64,000 nt of DNA, from positions 317 to 64,316 of the forward strand of contig CAJTUA010000019.1 in the NCBI GenBank assembly GCA_910579615.1, read 5' to 3'. The notes beneath the pieces were generated by a model that was given only the letters and a program-made list of their open reading frames with translations, was not told the origin of the DNA and ran no database searches. This document shows positions 1 through 7,287 of the stretch, in pieces; the stretch's first letter is position 1; each line of letters begins with the position of its first letter. The position numbers and the translations under genes were made by a program. The DNA is from an uncultured Lachnospiraceae bacterium (GTDB taxonomy: Bacteria; Bacillota; Clostridia; Lachnospirales; Lachnospiraceae).

Positions 1-70
1 CTATACACTTCCCACTACCAGGGCGTGTTACGGACTTTCACCGATTAGATTGCGCCCATACTGGGCGCAC
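1..70 (-). mobile_element. Group IIC (bacterial class C) intron, 5' end only, cut by window edge
   Basis: Read on the minus strand from position 70, the sequence begins GTGCGCCCAGTATGGGCGCA and continues to a GGTGAAAGTCCG motif. As I recall it, the Oceanobacillus iheyensis group IIC intron starts with the same layout: GUGYGCCC, a short hairpin, then a GGUGARAGUCC block. The rest of the ribozyme and any intron-encoded reverse transcriptase would lie to the left of the window. The boundary falls just after a terminator hairpin and its U-run, which is the known preferred target of this class. Intactness cannot be judged from here. Confidence 0.65.
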
Positions 71-73
71 CGC

Positions 74-103
74 AAAAAGCACCCAGCAAAAAATACTGAG
101 TGC
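74..103 (-). terminator. Intrinsic terminator, insertion target of the group IIC intron
   Basis: On the minus strand GCACTCAG pairs with CTGGGTGC (one G-U pair) around a T-rich loop and is followed by TTTTT. Three bases later the intron begins. It is a second terminator downstream of the one that closes rplM-rpsI. Confidence 0.6.
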
Positions 104-136
104 CTGCATTAAAATCATATTCAATTATTCAAATTC

Positions 137-363
137 GGTCAAACTACGCCAAACTGTTCTCGTATAAATTGAGGGGAGAGAGAGTAAAAATCGCCTCTGA
201 AATACCCCGAAATCAGGGCTGTGGTTGTCCTATTTTTTAACCACTAAGCCCGTTTTTTGCCCTCATTTTTGCCGGTTGTCCTATATTTAACTACTAAAAA
301 TTGGGTGAAAATGGCTCTCGTTGTGTCAAATCAGGTCAAACTATATCAGCTTGTTTGGGTATA
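137..363. repeat. Two pairs of imperfect direct repeats downstream of rpsI
   Basis: This gene-free stretch holds two related pairs. GGTTGTCCTAT followed by a T/A run and AACYACTAA occurs at 223-247 and 274-297. GGTCAAACTA followed by a TGTT...GTATA tail occurs at 137-166 and 334-363. The first copy of the former pair is also bounded by GTGGTT/AACCAC. Such repeats are seen near integrase attachment sites, but no integrase is present in the window, so their role is unknown. Confidence 0.4.
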
Positions 364-365
364 AG

Positions 366-399
366 AAAACCCCGGAAAACCTTGATTTTCCGGGGTTTT
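366..399. terminator. Terminator of the rplM-rpsI operon
   Basis: A perfect 14-bp stem (366-379 with 386-399), AAAACCCCGGAAAA and its complement around a 6-base loop, lies about 30 bases after the rpsI stop codon. The T-run on the minus strand is contained in the stem end. Confidence 0.85.
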
Positions 400-430
400 T
401 GAGCAATTTTGATACGGTTTGAACAGCCGA

Positions 431-823
431 TTATCGCTTGCTGAACTGCGGCGCACGTCTCGCTGCCTTGAGGCCGTACTTCTTCCTCTCCTTCATTCTC
501 GGATCTCTCGTTAAGAAACCTGCCTTCTTGAGCGCCGGGCGGTAATCCGCATCTGCCTGCAGCAGAGCCCTTGAAATACCGTGGCGGATTGCGCCTGCCT
601 GACCGGTGAAACCTCCACCATGTACATTTACAAGCACATCCAGCTTATCCGTGTTCTCCGTGAGAACGAGCGGCTGGCGAACGACGAGCTTTAAGGTCTC
701 AAGACCAAAATAATCGTCGATATCTCTTTTATTGATTGTAATCTTACCGGTACCCGGTACTAAGTAAACTCTTGCAATGCTGCTCTTTCTTCTGCCGGTT
801 CCGTAATATCTTCCCTTAGCCAA
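431..823 (-). CDS. rpsI: 30S ribosomal protein S9
   Basis: Small-subunit ribosomal protein whose basic C-terminal tail reaches the P-site tRNA. The product has the S9 signature YYGTGRRKSS near its N-terminus, GGGFTGQAGAIRHGISRAL in the middle and the typical basic end RRAPQFSKR. I prefer the TTG start at 823: it lies 8 bases after AAGGAGG and gives MAKGRYYG and 130 residues, the usual S9 length. An ATG at 829 would sit only 2 bases from the ribosome binding site. It is co-transcribed with rplM, 24 bases upstream. Confidence 0.97.
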   Translation of the reverse strand: MAKGRYYGTGRRKSSIARVYLVPGTGKITINKRDIDDYFGLETLKLVVRQPLVLTENTDKLDVLVNVHGGGFTGQAGAIRHGISRALLQADADYRPALKKAGFLTRDPRMKERKKYGLKAARRAPQFSKR

Positions 824-847
824 TGTCATTTCCTCCTTTCAGCCCGA

Positions 848-1276
848 TTAAAACGTTAATACTTCCGGCTTCTGAGCTGCGTGATTGTGCTCAGGTCCAG
901 CGTATACGTGCAATTTCGTGATCATGCTCCTGCCAAGCGGTCCCTTTGGAAGCATGCCCTTAACTGCGAGCGTAATAACTTCCTCCGGCTTCTTTTCCAT
1001 CATTTCTTTCAGATTGGTCTCTTTCATGCCACCGGCGTAATCGGAGTGATGATAATAAATCTTCTGCTCCATCTTCTTTCCGGTTACCTTAACTTTGTCC
1101 GCATTTACAACGATTACATAATCACCGGTATCAATGTGCGGTGTGAAAATCGGCTTGTTCTTACCTCTTAAAACTTTTGCAATCTCAGAGCAAAGACGCC
1201 CTAATGTCTGTCCCTGCGCGTCTACAACATACCATTTTCTCTCGATTGTTGCCGGGCTTGCCATAAAGCTTTTCAT
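848..1276 (-). CDS. rplM: 50S ribosomal protein L13
   Basis: Early-assembling large-subunit protein, 142 residues, the usual length. It starts MKSFMAS and carries the family's WYVVDAQGQTLGRL segment, a GDYVIVVNADKV block and the MLPKGPLGR motif. Start ATG at 1276 follows AAGGAGGT by a good spacing. It is the first gene of the rplM-rpsI operon, driven by a consensus promoter at 1361-1389 through a short structured leader. Confidence 0.98.
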   Translation of the reverse strand: MKSFMASPATIERKWYVVDAQGQTLGRLCSEIAKVLRGKNKPIFTPHIDTGDYVIVVNADKVKVTGKKMEQKIYYHHSDYAGGMKETNLKEMMEKKPEEVITLAVKGMLPKGPLGRSMITKLHVYAGPEHNHAAQKPEVLTF

Positions 1277-1307
1277 TGGTTTACCTCCTTAATGAATTCT
1301 TATTTCT

Positions 1308-1350
1308 ACTTGTCATTGCGAAAGTGCGGAAAAACCACAGCTTTCCAAGT
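1308..1350 (-). promoter_or_regulatory. Hairpin leader of rplM, resembling an L13 autoregulatory leader
   Basis: The roughly 75-nt leader folds into one extended hairpin on the minus strand. ACTTG pairs with CAAGT (1346-1350 with 1308-1312), GAAAG with CTTTC, and TGTGG with CCGCA around a TTTTT loop, with one bulged C. L13 leaders are known in Firmicutes as short structured RNAs before rplM. I infer the same role from position and fold, not from a covariance match. Confidence 0.4.
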
Positions 1351-1360
1351 CACTGTGCGT

Positions 1361-1389
1361 ATTATAGCGGATGCCCGTAACGCTGTCAA
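1361..1389 (-). promoter_or_regulatory. Sigma-A promoter of rplM-rpsI
   Basis: TTGACA (1384-1389), a 17-base spacer and TATAAT (1361-1366), a perfect consensus on the minus strand. Transcription should begin near 1354. Confidence 0.9.
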
Positions 1390-1608
1390 GGAAAATTCCA
1401 AAGTTTTTTCGAGAACTATCAATTTTTTTATGTAAACATCAATAATAATCACTTTAAAAATTACTTTTTCCTAGTTTTCTCTTAATTCTTTAAATTGCGC
1501 CTACAATTCAAATGTCCGTTTCCGAGCGCATGCTCCTTATTGTGTTCCCAAAATCACGATTTTCCAAGATTTGCGGTTCGGAAAATTCGTGTACAAATAA
1601 AGTTGGCA

Positions 1609-1640
1609 AAAATAAAGGGAAGAACCCAAAACCTCTTCCC
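1609..1640 (-). terminator. Terminator downstream of the HD-domain gene
   Basis: On the minus strand GGGAAGA and TCTTCCC (1634-1640 with 1617-1623) form a stem followed by TTTATTTTT. The rest of the gap between 1390 and 1728 is AT-rich and I see no gene in it. Confidence 0.75.
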
Positions 1641-1728
1641 AATAATTAAGGATTTCAGTGCCAAAAACAAATTGAAATTTCCCAGGCTATATTTATGACT
1701 GGGGTGTTTGACAGCCGAGCCAATAATG

Positions 1729-2340
1729 TTAGCCGCAGGACAAACCGACCGCGGAAACCTTCCCGCCCGTGTCCGCTTCCACAACTTCGTACAAATCCGC
1801 ACCCATTTTCTGTTCAAAATATTTCTTTAATTCAAAATTCTTTTGCCACTTTGCTTCTGGGTAAGAGCCATAGCGGCGTTTGACATCCCCCATGCGTGTC
1901 GCGAGATCAACTGGTCCTTCGGGCAGCGCAATGCTGTCGCAAAGCTGAATCAGCCGGTCGTAATCATCATACTCGCACACGGCGAGCAGGTGCACGACCT
2001 CATCATATTCTTCCTGCGTCAGGTCACATTTCCCGATGTGCATGTGGATATCCGGGATGCAGAAAGAATGGGTGAGGCAGATTTTCGCGGCTTCATCGTA
2101 GCCCTGTTTTTCCAAATAATGGTAACCGTCCGTAATGTGGCGGAAATTCGTCACGCCCTCACGCCGTCCGATATCGTGGAGCAAGCCGAGAATGTACGCT
2201 TTCTTTGGATCAAGCCCCGCCCTGGCCGCGATTTTTTCTGCGCACCGCGCCACGACCCTGCTGTGGCTGCCCCACGGCCCTGGGTTGCGCTCTTCCGCCT
2301 CCGCGAGCATTTGTTCCGCCCTCTCTTTTTCTGGTAACAT
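1729..2340 (-). CDS. HD-domain protein, putative metal-dependent phosphohydrolase
   Basis: A 203-residue soluble protein with a single HD domain. His26 (SHSRVV) and the His55-Asp56 pair in LGLLHDIGRR are the first metal ligands, and later histidines (TDGYHYL, CLTHSF) fit the rest of the site. HD proteins of this size commonly hydrolyse phosphate esters of nucleotides, but the substrate cannot be read from sequence. The ATG at 2340 is chosen because AGGAGG lies 5 bases upstream; a longer frame lacks a ribosome binding site. It lies 165 bases after the flavin reductase gene and may share its transcript. Confidence 0.85.
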   Translation of the reverse strand: MLPEKERAEQMLAEAEERNPGPWGSHSRVVARCAEKIAARAGLDPKKAYILGLLHDIGRREGVTNFRHITDGYHYLEKQGYDEAAKICLTHSFCIPDIHMHIGKCDLTQEEYDEVVHLLAVCEYDDYDRLIQLCDSIALPEGPVDLATRMGDVKRRYGSYPEAKWQKNFELKKYFEQKMGADLYEVVEADTGGKVSAVGLSCG

Positions 2341-2366
2341 AATTTCCTCCTGATATGTTCCAGTCC

Positions 2367-2397
2367 GCATGGCTTCCCCCAAATGGGAAGACCATGC
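2367..2397. repeat. Inverted repeat between the flavin reductase and HD genes
   Basis: GCATGG-TTCCC and GGGAA-CCATGC form a hairpin with a 6-base loop. There is no T-run, so it is more likely an RNA processing or stabilising hairpin than a terminator. Confidence 0.4.
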
Positions 2398-2505
2398 GAA
2401 ACTGTTGTCGGAACAGCACATCCGTTGTCTTATTTCAATGCTATTTTTGAATCGGGATTTTACAATGGGCAAAGGAAGATAATAGCGTTCTCTTTTCCCG
2501 CGCAT

Positions 2506-3108
2506 CTACAGCGGCTTAAAATCGGAAGCCGGATGCTTGCACAACGGACAGATAAAGTCCTCCGGAAGTGTCTCGCCCTCATAAATATACCCGCATACCG
2601 TACAGATAAATCCTTTCTTTTTCTCCTGTGTGGCAGGCTTTGGTTTAATATTTGCCTGATAGTAGGCGTAAGTTACCGATGCGTCCTGCGAAAGCACTGC
2701 CCCGTCTGTGACATCCGCCAAAAACAGGGTATGCGTGCCGAGGTCTGTCATCGAAACAACCTTTGCCGAAAGGTAGGCATTGGTCTCCTCCGCCAGATAA
2801 ATTACGCCGTTCTCCGCGCGGGAAAACGTAATCCCCGCCGCCTTGTCGGTATCCTTCCCGCTCTGGAAACCCCAGTGCTTATAAGTATCAAATTTTGACT
2901 TTTCCGACAAAATTGACACATTGAATACCCCTGTGCGCACAATCATATCATGTGTATAATTGCTTTTATTGACCGCCACAACAATGCGGTTTGGTGTTGT
3001 TGTCACCTGGCTGACCGTGTTTACAATGCAGCCATTGTCCTTCTCCCCTTCTTTTGCCGTCAAAACAAACAGCCCATAGGTGAGCTTAAACATTGCAGTC
3101 TGATCCAT
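2506..3108 (-). CDS. Flavin reductase-like flavoprotein with C-terminal rubredoxin domain
   Basis: A 200-residue fusion. Residues 1 to about 155 match the FMN-binding flavin reductase (split beta-barrel) family: FKLTYGLFVLTAKEG, an NTVSQVT segment, and FNVSILSE. The C-terminus is a rubredoxin-like iron site with Cys169-x2-Cys172 and Cys187-x2-Cys190 (CTVCGYIYEG, CPLC). Related proteins pass electrons in anaerobes, for example to detoxify oxygen or peroxide; the partner here is unknown. Start ATG 3108 follows GTGAGGA; an upstream ATG at 3168 has no good binding site. Confidence 0.9.
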   Translation of the reverse strand: MDQTAMFKLTYGLFVLTAKEGEKDNGCIVNTVSQVTTTPNRIVVAVNKSNYTHDMIVRTGVFNVSILSEKSKFDTYKHWGFQSGKDTDKAAGITFSRAENGVIYLAEETNAYLSAKVVSMTDLGTHTLFLADVTDGAVLSQDASVTYAYYQANIKPKPATQEKKKGFICTVCGYIYEGETLPEDFICPLCKHPASDFKPL

Positions 3109-3239
3109 ATCCGTCCTCACTTTCAGAAAATTATGGGCAATCGCCGCCATGGAACTGCGCTGCCCCATTCTTTGTAATCATATAACAAATGTCCTTTGCA
3201 TGATGCCCCATTTGCAGAAAATTTATTCCATTTTCACAC

Positions 3240-3998
3240 TTACAGCATACTGCCGAAATCTGTCACAAGCACCTGCCCGGTAATTGCGCGGGATTCATCG
3301 CTTGCAAAGAACAGGATAATATTGGCAACATCCTCCGGCATACATGGCTGCGTCTTTAAATTGCTGTGCGTCGCCATCGCGCCGAACATATCCGGATCAA
3401 GATTTGCCGCCTGCATATCCGCAACCATCGGCGTTACAATCGTGCCCGGGCAGATTGCATTGCAGCGAATCCCTGTTGCCTGGAAGCGCAATGCCGTGTG
3501 GCGTGTCACACCGATAACTGCCGACTTGGAGGCAACATATGCCGCGCCGCCGCAGCCAAGCGCACCTGCTACGGATGCCACATTCACAATCGAAGCCCCC
3601 GGCTTCATTTTTTGTGAAACTGCGCGCATGCAGCGCATCGTACCCTTTGTGTTCGTCTCAAGGATGCGGTCCAAATCCTCGTCCGTATAGCGGTCAATCG
3701 GCTTTAAGCCCTCCTCAAGAATACCCGCATTGTTGACCAGCACATCGATTTTCCCGAATTTCTCCATCGTCTTTTCCACGAGATTTTCCGCATCCCCTGG
3801 CTTTGAGATGTCCGTCGGCACCGCAAGCACTGTGCCGCCCGCCGCCTCGATTTCCTTTGCGACTTCCTCAAGTGCCGCCGCGCGTCTTGCGGTGATTACG
3901 ACTTTCGCCCCCTCCGATGCCAGAAGCTTTGCGGTCGCCGCGCCGACACCGGAATTGCCCCCGGTAATAATTACTACTTTGTCTTTTAAACGCTCCAT
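3240..3998 (-). CDS. SDR family NAD(P)-dependent oxidoreductase
   Basis: A 252-residue classical short-chain dehydrogenase. It has the cofactor motif TGGNSGVG (12-19), NNAG (89-92), catalytic Ser142, and Tyr154/Lys158 in YVASK. The arginine pair after the second strand (TARRA) suggests a preference for NADP(H). The substrate is not predictable; the nearest general resemblance is to 3-oxoacyl-ACP reductase-like and hydroxysteroid dehydrogenase-like enzymes. The ATG at 3998 is chosen for the AGGAGG 8 bases upstream. It appears to head a unit with the flavin reductase and HD genes downstream. Confidence 0.92.
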   Translation of the reverse strand: MERLKDKVVIITGGNSGVGAATAKLLASEGAKVVITARRAAALEEVAKEIEAAGGTVLAVPTDISKPGDAENLVEKTMEKFGKIDVLVNNAGILEEGLKPIDRYTDEDLDRILETNTKGTMRCMRAVSQKMKPGASIVNVASVAGALGCGGAAYVASKSAVIGVTRHTALRFQATGIRCNAICPGTIVTPMVADMQAANLDPDMFGAMATHSNLKTQPCMPEDVANIILFFASDESRAITGQVLVTDFGSML

Positions 3999-4037
3999 GA
4001 AAAATACCTCCTGTCTGAGTTTTACACACGCCATCCC

Positions 4038-4093
4038 GATATCAAGGTGTGACAGCTAAAATTACGTAGGCTTCCAAAACCTTGCTTGATATC
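4038..4093. repeat. Inverted repeat in the 5' leader of the SDR gene
   Basis: GATATCAAG (4038-4046) and CTTGATATC (4085-4093) are perfect inverted copies, and CCC/GGG flanks extend the similarity. It lies between the promoter and the start codon, so it could be an operator or an RNA hairpin. A smaller TTTGG/CCAAA hairpin lies just upstream. Confidence 0.45.
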
Positions 4094-4138
4094 CTTGGGC
4101 ACATGTATTTTGGTTTTACCAAATTCTCTCATGTGTAT

Positions 4139-4167
4139 AGTATACCATTTTGTGGGCGCTCTTACAA
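4139..4167 (-). promoter_or_regulatory. Promoter of the SDR - flavin reductase - HD unit
   Basis: TTGTAA (4162-4167), 17 bases, then TATACT (4139-4144) preceded by TGG, an extended -10. The start site would be near 4132, giving a leader of about 130 bases. Confidence 0.65.
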
Positions 4168-4203
4168 TCAAAATCTATCCATGTTTCCTATTCCATTTTT
4201 ATC

Positions 4204-4545
4204 TTATTCCCACCCCTTCCAGACATCCGGCCAGTAACCCACCGTCGCTTTTTTCCCATTTCTTACAATCGGTGTGCGGATTACCTTCTGGTTTTCCAAT
4301 ATCTTTTCCGCCCGGTCTTCCGGTGAAAGATGTTTTAACAGCGCCAACAAATCTTTCTCTTTCCCTTCTATGTCAATGAGGTTATCCACCCCGCCCACAC
4401 TCTGGCAGACGGATGTAAATTCCCCTTTGCTCATCCCCTTTTCCTTCATATCAATGAACTGGTATTTGATACCTCGCTCCTTAAAGAAGCGCTCCGCTTT
4501 TTTTGAATCGAAATCTTTTTTTGTGCCAAATATTTGTATGTTCAT
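4204..4545 (-). CDS. ArsC/Spx-like thioredoxin-fold protein without the active-site cysteine
   Basis: A 113-residue protein of the arsenate reductase-like family. It has an N-terminal IQIFGTKKDFDSKKAERFF strand-loop-helix, the RGIKYQFIDMKE segment and the late RTPIVRNG motif around the cis-proline. The position where ArsC and Spx carry CxxC or CxxxS reads GTKKDFDS here, so no catalytic cysteine is present. An oxidoreductase role is therefore unlikely, and a binding or regulatory role is possible. Start follows AAGGAGCGGAGG. It lies 31 bases downstream of truA and may be co-transcribed with it. Confidence 0.8.
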   Translation of the reverse strand: MNIQIFGTKKDFDSKKAERFFKERGIKYQFIDMKEKGMSKGEFTSVCQSVGGVDNLIDIEGKEKDLLALLKHLSPEDRAEKILENQKVIRTPIVRNGKKATVGYWPDVWKGWE

Positions 4546-4576
4546 GAATGCCTCCGCTCCTTAAAGTTTTCCCGCC

Positions 4577-5503
4577 TTACGGCAAGGCCTGCCCGCCACT
4601 GCCCAAAAGCAGCGCCTCATCATACCAAATCCCCATCAGTGTCAGCCCGCACGCCGGTGCAGTTGCCCCTGCCATCTGGCGGTCGCACGCCGCAAGGGTT
4701 TCCATAACCGACTCCGGGCTGCGCCAGTGATAGCCGACCTCAATCAATGTTCCCGCGATAATGCGCACCATATTGTAGAGGAAACCATTCCCGTTGATGC
4801 GGATAGTAATCATGCGCGGCGGCATTTTGCCCAACGGCATAAAAAAGCTGCCATGCGCTGCGCCGCTTTCCTCTGTCCGACTGCTTTCTTCTGCCGCATG
4901 ATTTCCGGAGCCCAAAACGGTTTCTGCGCCGTTGTCCGCCGCCCAAAAAGCCTTACCATCTTCCACCGGTGTTTCCAAAACCTCCAGAAAATTCACTTTC
5001 CGCACCGTTTCCTTCACCTGCGTGTTCACGGAGCAAAAACTCTTAAAATCATGTTCCCCGACCAGATAACCTGCCGCCTGCCGCATCGCTTCTACATCAA
5101 GCGGGCGGTAAAGAAAATGCGTGCTGCGCCGCAATAGGGGGTCAGGAAAGATGGCATTGTAAATCCGGTATTCGTAAGTTTTGTTGCAGTCGCAATGCCT
5201 TGGGTGGAAGTCTGCCGCCACCTCGCGCGATTCCTGTATGACGATATCGCCCGGCAGGCGCGGGTTGAGCGCGTAGGCGAATTTCTCCGCGGGAATTCGG
5301 CTTTTTGTATCAAATACACATACATTGCCGCGCGCATGAACCCCTGCGTCCGTCCGGCTTGCACCAATCAGCTCAATATCCTCCTGCAACAGCGTACAGA
5401 GCGCACCGTTTAACACGCCCTCCACTGTAACGCCGTTTGGCTGGCGCTGCCAGCCGCAATATTCTGTTCCGTCATATGCCACACGAAGCATGATGCGTCT
5501 CAT
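4577..5503 (-). CDS. truA: tRNA pseudouridine synthase A
   Basis: Converts uridines 38-40 of the tRNA anticodon arm to pseudouridine. The catalytic Asp52 lies in GASRTDAGVHA, and the C-terminal GNGFLYNMVRIIAGTL block is typical. At 308 residues it is longer than the usual 245-270 because of a low-complexity insertion at about residues 178-229, rich in Glu, Ser, Gly and Ala, between VNFLEVLET and MITIRINGNG. It follows ecfT by about 130 bases, the standard clostridial order. Confidence 0.96.
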   Translation of the reverse strand: MRRIMLRVAYDGTEYCGWQRQPNGVTVEGVLNGALCTLLQEDIELIGASRTDAGVHARGNVCVFDTKSRIPAEKFAYALNPRLPGDIVIQESREVAADFHPRHCDCNKTYEYRIYNAIFPDPLLRRSTHFLYRPLDVEAMRQAAGYLVGEHDFKSFCSVNTQVKETVRKVNFLEVLETPVEDGKAFWAADNGAETVLGSGNHAAEESSRTEESGAAHGSFFMPLGKMPPRMITIRINGNGFLYNMVRIIAGTLIEVGYHWRSPESVMETLAACDRQMAGATAPACGLTLMGIWYDEALLLGSGGQALP

Positions 5504-5636
5504 GATCCCCTCCTACTCTGCTGCACCCGGATGCCCTGCCCTGATTGGCTTCTTCCTTTTCCCACCACACCAATATGCCATAATTCCCCCTGTTTTTAAA
5601 TTCCGTCCAATTACAGGTATCATCCGCCTTCCCCCA

Positions 5637-6434
5637 TCAGAACTTCCGGCTGGCCACAATCACCGCGACAAACGCCGCCATCAAAATCCATGCGATACCG
5701 TCCCGCTTATGGTAATGCAGTGGCTTCATTTTTGTACGTCCCTGCCCGCCGTGATAGCAGCGCGCCTCCATTGCCATCGCAAGGTCGCCCGCCCGGCGGA
5801 ATGCCGAGATAAACAGCGGCACAAGGATTGGAATCATTGCCTTTGCGCGCTTGATAATTCCGCCCGTTTCAAAATCTGCGCCCCTCGCCTGCTGCGCCTT
5901 CATTATCTTGTCCGTCTCCTCTAAGAGAATCGGGATAAAGCGCAGGGCAATCGACATCATCATTGCCACCTCGTGCACCGGGACATGGATTTTCTTGAGC
6001 GGCGAGAGCAGGCTTTCCATCCCGTCCGTCAGCTCGTTCGGTGTTGTCGTAAAAGTCATCAGCGACGAGCCGAGAATCAGGAGCGTTAACCGCACCGCCA
6101 TGGAAAATGCCAGATAAAGCCCTTCCTTTGTGATTCGGATAAACTTCCATTCAAAAAGCGGGGTTCCGGAGGTCAGAAAGAGGTTAAAGCATACCGTAAA
6201 AAGCAGAAGGATAATCACTGCCTTTAGACCTTTTACAATATAGCCAAACGGCACCTTCGACGCACGGATGACGGCGGAGAGCACAAGCGCCGCAATCAGG
6301 TAGCCCCAGAGGTTATTCACGAGGAACAGGCTGATGATGTAAAGCAACGTCCCCGATATTTTTACGCGCGGGTCGAGGCGGTGCAGAACCGAGTTCGCCG
6401 GATAATATTGTCCGATTGTAATGTCACGTATCAT
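5637..6434 (-). CDS. ecfT: Energy-coupling factor transporter transmembrane protein EcfT
   Basis: Membrane scaffold of the group II ECF transporter, which couples the two ATPases to exchangeable vitamin-binding S components. The 265-residue product has hydrophobic segments (IISLFLVNNLWGYLIAALVL, AVIILLLFTVCFNLFL) and the cytoplasmic coupling motifs AQQARGAD and AMEARCYHGG, which match the Ala-Arg-Gly-type helices that grip the ATPases. Its start overlaps the end of ecfA2 by 11 bases. Start ATG 6434 follows GGGTGG. Confidence 0.95.
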   Translation of the reverse strand: MIRDITIGQYYPANSVLHRLDPRVKISGTLLYIISLFLVNNLWGYLIAALVLSAVIRASKVPFGYIVKGLKAVIILLLFTVCFNLFLTSGTPLFEWKFIRITKEGLYLAFSMAVRLTLLILGSSLMTFTTTPNELTDGMESLLSPLKKIHVPVHEVAMMMSIALRFIPILLEETDKIMKAQQARGADFETGGIIKRAKAMIPILVPLFISAFRRAGDLAMAMEARCYHGGQGRTKMKPLHYHKRDGIAWILMAAFVAVIVASRKF

Positions 6435-7287
6435 AAATACCACCCTTCCATGCCGCAAGCACGGCAACTTTCGCTTCCTCCACCGTTGTCGCGTCGGTTC
6501 TTACCGGGATGCCGCGCTCCTTTAAGGCATGCATCGCATAGGTTACCTGCGGTGCTGCAAGCCCGATGCGCTCCAAATCCTTGTAATGCGCAAATACATT
6601 TTTCGGTGTGTCATTATAGGCAACCTGTCCGCGCTCCATCACAATAATGCGCCCGACATATTTTGCGACATCCTCCATGCTGTGGGATACCAGAATTACG
6701 GTGATATGCTGCTCCTCATGGATTTTTGCAATCTGGTCGAGGATTTCGTCGCGCCCCCTCGGGTCAAGACCCGCCGTCGGCTCATCCAAAATCAGCACTT
6801 CCGGCTTCATTGCAAGCACCCCCGCAATTGCCACGCGGCGCTTTTGCCCGCCAGAAAGCTCAAACGGCGATGCGTCAATGAGGTCATCCGGGATGCCGAC
6901 TTGTTTTAGCGCTTCATAAGCGCGCAAATCAATTTCGATTGGCGAAAGCCCGAGGTTCTTTGGTCCAAACTGCACATCTTTTAAAACCGTTGTCTCAAAA
7001 AGCTGGTGCTCCGGGTACTGGAAAACCAGGCCTACCTTCGTGCGCAATTCCTTTAAGTTGTAATCTTCATCGTAAATATCGGCTCCGTTGTAATACACGC
7101 CGCCGCTTGTTGCCTTCACCAGACCGTTTAAATGCTGTATGAGGGTCGATTTCCCGGAACCGGTGTGACCGATTAAGCCGATGAATTCGCCGTCGTTTAT
7201 GACAAGGCTGATATTGGTCAGAGCTTGCTTTTCATAGGCAGTGCCCGGGCTGTATATATAATTTAGCTTATCTATTATGATAGACAT
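6424..7287 (-). CDS. ecfA2: Energy-coupling factor transporter ATP-binding protein EcfA2
   Basis: One of the paired ABC ATPases of the ECF vitamin/metal uptake complex, 287 residues. It shows Walker A GHTGSGKST, a Q-loop in VFQYPEHQLF, signature LSGGQKRR, Walker B LILDEPTAGLD and the switch His in LVSHSMEDV. The start overlaps the ecfA1 stop region by 13 bases, with an AAGGAGG site inside ecfA1, which suggests translational coupling. Confidence 0.95.
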   Translation of the reverse strand: MSIIIDKLNYIYSPGTAYEKQALTNISLVINDGEFIGLIGHTGSGKSTLIQHLNGLVKATSGGVYYNGADIYDEDYNLKELRTKVGLVFQYPEHQLFETTVLKDVQFGPKNLGLSPIEIDLRAYEALKQVGIPDDLIDASPFELSGGQKRRVAIAGVLAMKPEVLILDEPTAGLDPRGRDEILDQIAKIHEEQHITVILVSHSMEDVAKYVGRIIVMERGQVAYNDTPKNVFAHYKDLERIGLAAPQVTYAMHALKERGIPVRTDATTVEEAKVAVLAAWKGGIYDT

